A stretch of DNA of 12,355 bases from JBBDSJ01 sp040905025 (GTDB lineage Bacteria; Pseudomonadota; Gammaproteobacteria; Methylohalomonadales; Methylohalomonadaceae): positions 1 through 12,355 of the forward strand of contig JBBDSJ010000013.1 in the NCBI GenBank assembly GCA_040905025.1. Direction: 5' to 3'. Below are positions 6,885 through 12,355 of the stretch, in pieces (within the stretch, counting starts at the first letter, position 1; the number at the start of each line of letters is the position of its first letter). The notes under the pieces were generated by a model that saw nothing but the letters and a program-made list of their open reading frames with translations, searched no databases and was not told the DNA's origin. The position numbers were made by a program, and so were the translations under genes.

Positions 6885-7541
6885 TTATTCGATGGACTGT
6901 TTGGCCTTGACGACTGCGCGTTTCGCCATGCCCTGGGCATTGGCTTCAATCTCGGCCATGTTGGTCGGCTCGCCGACTATAATCGCGCCGACCATGCCCA
7001 GCGACACATGTGGATCACATTTGTAGATGTACACACCCTCGACATCCAGCGTCACGCTCGCATCCTGACCGAGTGGCGTCAACCAGCCCTCGGCACCCTC
7101 CGGGATCAGATCATCGTAAGTATGCGAATTATGTCCGGACATATTAGTCCATTGCACGGTATCACCCGGCTGGATGCGAATGGCGACCGGATCAAATGCT
7201 GTAGCCCGGGCTGTCACGGTATGCGTTGTGGCTTCATCACCGGGCGCCGATGCGGATGCTTCGGCTTCGGCTTCGGCTTCTGCATCCGTTTCGGCCATAT
7301 CCGTATCCTGGTCCGCCTGATGATCCGCCTGGGCTTCATGTTCCATCGCAGTCATGTCTGCATGCATTTCATCGGCGGGGGATGCTGCCTGGTCTGCGCT
7401 GCTGTCAGCAGCAGATTCGGTAGCCGGTTGCGGCGGCGTCGGTTCGGTCGGTTCACCACTGTCACTGCAGCCGGCAAGTGCCAGCACCATGAAAATGGTC
7501 ATGCTGATAATGGTCAGGGAAACGTTGGTTTTACAAATCAT
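6885..7541 (-). CDS. Lipoprotein pseudoazurin-like cupredoxin with acidic His/Met-containing linker
   Basis: A 218-aa protein in three parts. Residues 1-25 are a lipoprotein signal ending LALAGC, with lipidated C25. Residues 26-105 are a disordered-looking linker rich in Ala, Glu and Asp with scattered His and Met (DEMHADMTAMEHEAQADH) and an Ala-Glu repeat. Residues 106-218 are a pseudoazurin-like domain with copper ligands H137, C175, H178 and M183, and a C-terminal helical tail. The domain is highly similar to the neighbouring cupredoxin, including PGDxVxW, IPEGxExW, DVEGVYxYKCxPH and GMVGAIIVGEP, so the pair arose by duplication. An upstream in-frame ATG at 7607 would place 22 polar residues before the signal. 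The start at 7541, preceded by purine-rich AGAGAGAG (7547-7554), gives a normal lipoprotein signal. It probably acts as a tethered periplasmic electron carrier; its partners are unknown. Confidence 0.9.
   Translation of the reverse strand: MICKTNVSLTIISMTIFMVLALAGCSDSGEPTEPTPPQPATESAADSSADQAASPADEMHADMTAMEHEAQADHQADQDTDMAETDAEAEAEAEASASAPGDEATTHTVTARATAFDPVAIRIQPGDTVQWTNMSGHNSHTYDDLIPEGAEGWLTPLGQDASVTLDVEGVYIYKCDPHVSLGMVGAIIVGEPTNMAEIEANAQGMAKRAVVKAKQSIE
7258..7281. repeat. Hexamer microrepeat in the cupredoxin linker
   Basis: GCTTCG is repeated three times followed by GCTTCT. On the coding (minus) strand it encodes alternating Ala-Glu. It keeps frame, and is a likely site of length variation by slippage. 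Confidence 0.8.
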
Positions 7542-7722
7542 GGTAGCTCTCTCTACTGGAAAACGAAGCATATTGCTGATGGTCAATGACAAAACCTGAT
7601 CCATCAAACGCTACGCATCGCCGTATTGGAAGATGGCTTCAGTATAACGAAAAATACCGCGTTTGCGGCATTGCAATAGTTCTGCTTGGCCGTAGCCCGG
7701 CACACGGTTAGACTCATGCGCC

Positions 7723-9168
7723 ATGACAACCGCAACGATTAATCTTGACCAGCTTGGCCGCAGCGTCGATGGCCTGTGGCAGGAACACGCCCTGCCCGAG
7801 CTGATCGACTATATTCGCGTACCGAACAAATCGCCATTGTTTGATCCTGACTGGCAGCGACACGGCTATATCGACACGGTTGCCGAACAGTTTGCGCGCT
7901 GGGCGAAAACCCATGGCCCGGCCGGTCTGGAAGTGGAGATTGTGCGGCTGGATGACCGCACACCGACCCTGTATATGGAACTGCCGGCCTGCGGCGATAG
8001 TGACGATACCGTGCTGCTCTATGGCCATCTCGACAAACAGCCGGAAATGACCGGCTGGCGCGATGGCCTTGGACCGTGGCAACCGGTGCTCGACGGCGAC
8101 AAACTCTATGGCCGTGGCGGTGCCGACGACGGTTATGCGATGTTCGCGTCAGTCATCGCACTGCATGCGCTCGCCGCACAGCAGTTGCCGCATGCACGCT
8201 GCGTCATCCTGATCGAAGCCTCGGAAGAAAGCGGCAGTCCGGATTTACCGGCGTATATTGATCATCTGGCCAATCGCATTGGTAAACCGTCACTGGTGAT
8301 TTGTCTCGATTCCGGTTGCGGTAATTATGATCAACTCTGGTGTACCACCTCGTTGCGCGGTCTGGTCGGCGGCGACCTGCATGTCGATGTCTTGACCGAA
8401 GGGGTGCACTCCGGAGATGCCAGCGGCGTTGTACCGTCCAGCTTCCGGCTGGCGCGCGAATTACTCGAACGTATTGAGGACAGCCACAGCGGCCGGATCC
8501 TGTCAGCCGCCTGTCATGTCGATATTCCCGAGCAGCGCCGGCAACAGGCCGTGCGGGCTGCTGAAGTCCTTGGTAACAGCGTATTTGAACGTTTTCCATT
8601 CAGCGGCGGTACGCAACCAAATGCCACCGATCCGGCGGAATTGATTCTGAACCGGACCTGGCGCCCGGCGCTGGAAGTCACCGGCGCCGACGGCCTGCCG
8701 ACACTGAATAACGCCGGTAACGTACTGCGGCCGCAAACCACATTGAAACTGTCGTTACGGTTGCCGCCAACCTGCAACGCCGACACCGCGGTAGCTGCCT
8801 TGCGTGAAGCATTGCAAACCAACCCGCCTCAGGGCGCGCAGGTCACATTTAATGCCGAATGGTGCGCCAGCGGCTGGCATGCGCCGTTGATGCCGGACTG
8901 GTTGTTGCAGGCGCTGGATCAATCCTCTGAACATCATTTTGGCCGGCCGGCCATGCATATGGGCGAAGGTGGTTCGATTCCATTCATGGGCATGCTGGCG
9001 GAGAAATTTCCGCAGGCACAGTTTGTGGTCACCGGCGTGCTGGGACCGCAGGCGAATGCACATGGCCCGAATGAATTCCTGCATCTACCGACGGCAATCA
9101 AGCTCACACGCTGTGTCGCCGAGGTGCTGGTTGCGCATGCCGGTCTGCCGTTGGAACAGGCGGCATGA
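7723..9168 (+). CDS. M20-family zinc metallopeptidase (dipeptidase/deacylase-like)
   Basis: A 481-aa cytoplasmic hydrolase of the M20 (M20/M25/M40) group, with the length and layout of carnosinase-like dipeptidases rather than the shorter ArgE or DapE. Two-metal site residues are visible: H102 and D104 in GHLDKQPE, the bridging D135 in GRGGADDG, the general base and metal ligand E168-E169 in EASEESGS, D196 in CLDSG and H447 in NAHGPNE. EGVHSG (H229) marks the inserted dimerisation domain. No signal peptide is seen. The substrate cannot be read from sequence. The stop overlaps the speA start by 4 bases (ATGA), so the two are probably translated together, which hints at a role linked to arginine or polyamine supply (inference). 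No clear Shine-Dalgarno precedes the ATG. The 115-base gap shared with the divergent cupredoxin gene must contain the promoter, but none stands out. Confidence 0.92.
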   Translation: MTTATINLDQLGRSVDGLWQEHALPELIDYIRVPNKSPLFDPDWQRHGYIDTVAEQFARWAKTHGPAGLEVEIVRLDDRTPTLYMELPACGDSDDTVLLYGHLDKQPEMTGWRDGLGPWQPVLDGDKLYGRGGADDGYAMFASVIALHALAAQQLPHARCVILIEASEESGSPDLPAYIDHLANRIGKPSLVICLDSGCGNYDQLWCTTSLRGLVGGDLHVDVLTEGVHSGDASGVVPSSFRLARELLERIEDSHSGRILSAACHVDIPEQRRQQAVRAAEVLGNSVFERFPFSGGTQPNATDPAELILNRTWRPALEVTGADGLPTLNNAGNVLRPQTTLKLSLRLPPTCNADTAVAALREALQTNPPQGAQVTFNAEWCASGWHAPLMPDWLLQALDQSSEHHFGRPAMHMGEGGSIPFMGMLAEKFPQAQFVVTGVLGPQANAHGPNEFLHLPTAIKLTRCVAEVLVAHAGLPLEQAA

Positions 9169-11078
9169 CCACAGCCACATCATTATCGGATGCAAGTCAG
9201 TGGACGATCGAACGCTCACGCGCGCTGTATCACATCCCGGCCTGGACCGGTGGTTATTTTGATATCGGCGCCAATGGCCACTTGCTGGCGCAACCGCAAG
9301 CCGATGCCAACAGTACACAGATCGATTTATACCAACTCGCTGAACAGATTCAGGCCAGTGGCCTGCCGTTGCCGGTGCTGGTGCGTTTTACCGACATTCT
9401 CAAACACCGCGTCGACAGCCTCTGCGGTGCATTCAATAGCGCCATCAAACAACATGACTACGGTGGCCGCTATACCGCCGTTTATCCGATCAAGGTCAAT
9501 CAGCAACGCCGTGTCGTTGAAGAAATCATCAACCATGGTGGTGAACGCGTCGGTCTGGAAGCCGGCAGCAAACCGGAATTACTCTACATTCTGGCGCTGG
9601 CGCAACCCGGTACCACCATCATCTGTAACGGCTACAAGGATCGCGAATATATTCAGCTGGCACTGACCGGTCGCCTGCTCGGCCTGAATACGCATATCGT
9701 GATCGAAAAACTGTCCGAACTGGAACTCGTCATCCAGTGCAGCCGTGACATGGACATCAAACCGTTGCTCGGCATGCGCCTGCGGCTGGCGTCGGTCGGT
9801 GCCGGCAAATGGCAGAATTCCGGCGGCGAGAAATCCAAATTCGGCCTGCAGTCCGGCCAGGTTCTACAGGGCTTTGCCCGCCTGCAGCAGGCCGGACTCG
9901 CTGATTGTCTGCAACTGATGCATTTTCATATCGGTTCGCAAGTCACCGACATTAACCAGATCCAGCGTGCGATTCGCGAAGGCACGCGCTTCTATGCCGA
10001 ACTGCGTGCCCTCGGTGCACCGTTGACCACGGTCGATGTCGGTGGCGGCCTCGGCGTGGATTACGAAGGTACCGGCTCGCGTAATCCCTGCTCAATGAAT
10101 TACACCGTTTCGGCTTATGCTGATGCGGTAGTCCGCGCGCTGGCGGAAATCATCGCGGAAACGCAGTTACCGTCACCCAACATCATTACCGAATCCGGCC
10201 GCGCGATGACTGCACATCACGCCATGCTGATCACCAATGTGATTGATGTGGATCCGGCTCCCGGTCTCGACAAACCTGAACCACCCGGTGATGACGAACC
10301 GCTGGTCTTGCACGATCTATGGCAGATTCTCGCCAGCCTGGAACGCCGCTCGGCGCTGCCGTGCTATTACGCCGCACTCAATGATCTGGAACGTGCGCGT
10401 GAAATGTTCAATTACGGTGTTCTGGACATTCAACAGCGCGCACGTGCCGAAGCAATCTTTTATTACATCGCCCGCCAGGTGCAGCGCGCACTCAAATATG
10501 ATGAACCGGCGCAGCGCGAAGTGCTGGACGAACTGAACGAACGGCTGGCCGACAAATATTTCTGCAACTTTTCACTGTTTCAGAGCCTGCCGGACAGCTG
10601 GGCCATTGATCAGGTATTCCCGATCGTGCCGTTACATCGGCTACAGGAACGCCCCAACCGGCGTGGCATGATTGAAGACCTGACCTGTGATTCGGATGGC
10701 CGTGTAGACTTGTATGTCGATGGTGAAGGCATCGAAACCAGTCTGCCATTGCATGCACCGGAAGCCGGCAAACCGTATTTACTGGGAATATTCCTGCTTG
10801 GCGCCTATCAGGAAATTCTTGGTGACATGCACAATCTGTTTGGCGACACCGGCTCGGTAAATGTGCAACTCACTGCGGCTGGCGGTTATGAACTGACCGA
10901 ACCGCATGGCGGCGATACGGTCGCCGATTTGCTGCGCTACGTAAATATGGATGCCGATCATCTGCGCCAGATTTTTGCCGAAAAAATGCGCGGAGTTGAA
11001 CTGCCGGCAGAACAACACGAACAATATCTGAATCTGCTCACGCAGGGACTGGATGGCTACAGCTATCTTGAAGAATAG
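9165..11078 (+). CDS. speA: Biosynthetic arginine decarboxylase SpeA
   Basis: PLP-dependent enzyme of fold type III that converts arginine to agmatine, the first step of the agmatine route to putrescine. At 637 aa it is close to the E. coli enzyme (658 aa) and intact. The PLP lysine is K110 in VYPIKVNQQRRV. Other signatures are GLEAGSKPEL (130-139), ICNGYKDREY (153-162), GEKSKFGL (221-228), MHFHIGSQ (252-259), the phosphate-binding DVGGGLGVDYEG (291-302), ESGRAMTAHH (343-352), NFSLFQSLPD (468-477), the catalytic-Cys motif CDSDG (508-512) and GAYQEILGDMHNLFGD (546-561). The start overlaps the stop of the M20 peptidase gene, and AGG lies 4 bases before the ATG inside that gene. An agmatinase gene (speB), often next to speA, is absent. 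speE in the same window supplies a later step. Confidence 0.97.
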   Translation: MTTATSLSDASQWTIERSRALYHIPAWTGGYFDIGANGHLLAQPQADANSTQIDLYQLAEQIQASGLPLPVLVRFTDILKHRVDSLCGAFNSAIKQHDYGGRYTAVYPIKVNQQRRVVEEIINHGGERVGLEAGSKPELLYILALAQPGTTIICNGYKDREYIQLALTGRLLGLNTHIVIEKLSELELVIQCSRDMDIKPLLGMRLRLASVGAGKWQNSGGEKSKFGLQSGQVLQGFARLQQAGLADCLQLMHFHIGSQVTDINQIQRAIREGTRFYAELRALGAPLTTVDVGGGLGVDYEGTGSRNPCSMNYTVSAYADAVVRALAEIIAETQLPSPNIITESGRAMTAHHAMLITNVIDVDPAPGLDKPEPPGDDEPLVLHDLWQILASLERRSALPCYYAALNDLERAREMFNYGVLDIQQRARAEAIFYYIARQVQRALKYDEPAQREVLDELNERLADKYFCNFSLFQSLPDSWAIDQVFPIVPLHRLQERPNRRGMIEDLTCDSDGRVDLYVDGEGIETSLPLHAPEAGKPYLLGIFLLGAYQEILGDMHNLFGDTGSVNVQLTAAGGYELTEPHGGDTVADLLRYVNMDADHLRQIFAEKMRGVELPAEQHEQYLNLLTQGLDGYSYLEE

Positions 11079-11173
11079 CAACCGGCGAATTACCGCTGGC
11101 GTGTAAAATACAGCACGGCAATCATTGCATTCATTCATCAATTATTCATTCACTATCAACGATTAACTATATT

Positions 11174-12055
11174 ATGAAATGCGGAGTCATAGGCCTTGGC
11201 GCGATGGGTGCGCATATGGCACGAAATTTACACCAGGCCGGGCTGCTGACGGCGGTCTGGAACCGCAGTGCCGACAAGGCCACGGCGCTGGTCGCCGAAC
11301 TGAAAGGCATTGAGCAGGCGCGGAATCCGGCAGAGCTGGCGCAGATTTGCGATGTCATCATTACCTGCGTATCCCGTGACGAAGATGTCATCGGCGTGGT
11401 CGGGCAAATGTTGCCGGGTGTTCAATCCGGAGCTGTCATCTGCGATACCTCCACGGTCAGTAGTGATACCGCCCGCCAGGCCGCGGCATTACTGACTGAC
11501 AAAAAAGCCGCGTTTCTCGATTGCCCGGTATCGGGCGGCGTCGAGGGCGCACGCAAGGGCACATTGGTCACCATGGTCGGTGGCCCGGCACAGGCACTGG
11601 AGAAAGCCCGCCCGGCGTTGGCCGCGATTGCCGCTAATATCGTCCATATGGGCGATACCGGTGCCGGTCAGGCGACCAAGGCAGTGAATCAGCTCATGGC
11701 CGCAGGTATCAATCAGGCCGTCACCGAGGCGCTGGCGTTTGGTGAAAGTCTGGGACTTGATGCTGACAAGATGGTGGATGTGGTTGCTGCCGGCGCGGCC
11801 GGTAACTGGTTCGTCGATCATCGTGGCAAGACCATGCTGAAAGGCAGTTTCGAACCCGGCTTCAAACTCGCGCTGCATCACAAGGATCTGGAAATCTGCC
11901 AGCGTATGGCGCTGGCGAATACCGGCATCAGCCTGCCGCTGGTCGAAATGACATTACTGCACTATCGGCGGCTGATGGATCAGGGTCATGGTGATGAAGA
12001 CATCTCCGCGCTGTTTCGCCTGAAACAGCAACAACATCGCGACGGTCCGAAGTAA
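11174..12055 (+). CDS. NAD(P)-dependent beta-hydroxyacid dehydrogenase (3-hydroxyisobutyrate dehydrogenase family)
   Basis: A 293-aa oxidoreductase of the beta-hydroxyacid dehydrogenase family, the usual length. The Rossmann loop GLGAMG is at residues 7-12, the substrate-binding DCPVSGGVEGARKGTL at 116-131, and the catalytic lysine K169 and N172 in GAGQATKAVNQ. K237-D238 in LHHKDLE matches the conserved C-terminal Lys-Asp. Members reduce or oxidise 3-hydroxyisobutyrate, tartronate semialdehyde, succinic semialdehyde or related compounds, and the substrate cannot be fixed here. The cofactor-selecting residue after beta-2 appears to be WNRS (29-32), whose Arg suggests NADP(H), an inference by family analogy. 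The gene lies 95 bases after speA. That gap holds two ATTCATTCA repeats (11129-11137 and 11144-11152) and no Shine-Dalgarno. A strong hairpin follows the stop by 4 bases. Confidence 0.9.
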   Translation: MKCGVIGLGAMGAHMARNLHQAGLLTAVWNRSADKATALVAELKGIEQARNPAELAQICDVIITCVSRDEDVIGVVGQMLPGVQSGAVICDTSTVSSDTARQAAALLTDKKAAFLDCPVSGGVEGARKGTLVTMVGGPAQALEKARPALAAIAANIVHMGDTGAGQATKAVNQLMAAGINQAVTEALAFGESLGLDADKMVDVVAAGAAGNWFVDHRGKTMLKGSFEPGFKLALHHKDLEICQRMALANTGISLPLVEMTLLHYRRLMDQGHGDEDISALFRLKQQQHRDGPK

Positions 12056-12059
12056 TTCA

Positions 12060-12087
12060 GGGAACCTCTGATTTATGAGAGGTTCCC
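12060..12087 (+). terminator. Strong stem-loop after the dehydrogenase gene
   Basis: A 10-pair perfect stem GGGAACCTCT / AGAGGTTCCC with an 8-base loop starts 4 bases after the stop. There is no T-run directly behind it, so it may act as an mRNA-protecting stem or Rho-assisted terminator rather than a classic intrinsic one. It is also the first of a chain of hairpins. Confidence 0.55.
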
Positions 12088-12296
12088 GCAGCACACGGAT
12101 GTGCTGCCATTTTTCAATCATTCAATTGATTGAAAAATGAAGAAAATTGAAAATCACAATTTTCGATATTGCGTCCTTTGCTACGTGACCGCTACATCCA
12201 TGTAGCACTGCTCGTGTTCTGATAATTCATGGATGAATGAATCAGAACCTCCTTAGAACCGGTCTGTTGCTGAACTCCACCAGACCGGGCCGGTCT
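12088..12296. repeat. Chain of six further consecutive inverted repeats, non-coding
   Basis: The stems in order are: GCAGCACA / TGTGCTGC (12088-12107, loop 4); ATTTTTCAATCA / TGATTGAAAAAT (12109-12138, 12 pairs, loop 6); GAAAATTG / CAATTTTC (12142-12164, loop 7); GCTACA / TGTAGC (12191-12206, loop 4); GTTCTGAT / ATCAGAAC (12216-12248, with an inner ATTCAT / ATGAAT); CCGGTCTG / CAGACCGG (12259-12288, loop 14). A second CCGGTCT (12290-12296) could pair with the same AGACCGG instead, giving a choice of folds. No gene with recognisable features crosses the region. Possible readings are a structured RNA, a MITE-like element or an insertion-sequence end; none can be established here. Confidence 0.6.
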
Positions 12297-12355
12297 ATCC
12301 TGACGTTGGCCTGTTTGACGGCGTCTGCTGAATGTGGACAATAGGGCGGCCTGTC
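12297..12355. other. Right edge, no supported feature
   Basis: A minus-strand frame is open from the window edge to a TGA at 12242-12244 (37 codons), and a plus-strand ATG at 12332 opens a frame to the edge. Neither gives a peptide I recognise and both are too short to judge. Confidence 0.3.

Noticed and set aside
7008..7589. A long plus-strand open frame opposite the lipoprotein cupredoxin
   Set aside because: Its Cys/Gly/Phe/Arg-rich peptide is the antisense of the repetitive acidic linker and has no family features.
12060..12296. CRISPR array or integron attC array
   Set aside because: The stems differ in sequence, with no repeated unit or regular spacing as in CRISPR, and no attC core sites, cassettes or integrase were seen.

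Overview
The window looks like chromosomal DNA of a gammaproteobacterium with medium-to-high GC content (judged by eye). The grounds are close matches, from memory, to the enterobacterial forms of MnmG, SpeE and SpeA, the mnmG-rsmG-parA gene order often found near oriC, and a REP/REPIN repeat of the GTAGGAGC...GCGAA type known from Pseudomonas and its relatives. The genus cannot be told from the sequence.

Left part (1-5211, all genes on the minus strand, so transcription runs right to left): a gamma-class carbonic anhydrase-like protein, spermidine synthase (speE), an inverted pair of REP elements, the tRNA-modifying enzyme mnmG, the 16S rRNA methyltransferase rsmG (broken by a one-base frameshift) and the chromosome-partition ATPase parA. 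No parB start is seen in the 80 bases left after parA.

Middle part (5212-7722): an electron-transfer cluster. A plus-strand lipoprotein c-type cytochrome, resembling the four-cysteine 'methanol metabolism-related' family, converges on two adjacent minus-strand pseudoazurin-like blue-copper proteins. A bidirectional terminator separates the cytochrome from the cupredoxins. One cupredoxin is exported and soluble. The other is a lipoprotein with a long acidic linker containing His and Met. The two are clearly paralogues.

Right part (7723-12055, plus strand): an M20-family metallopeptidase overlaps by 4 bases with the biosynthetic arginine decarboxylase speA. A 3-hydroxyisobutyrate-dehydrogenase-family oxidoreductase follows after 95 bases. 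speA and speE are two steps of the arginine-agmatine-putrescine-spermidine route, but speB and speD are not here.

The last 300 bases (12056-12355) hold no convincing gene but a striking run of seven consecutive stem-loops. No complete new defence or mobile system is visible. The points most worth a second look are this hairpin chain, the rsmG frameshift, the REPIN, the cupredoxin pair and the peptidase-speA coupling.
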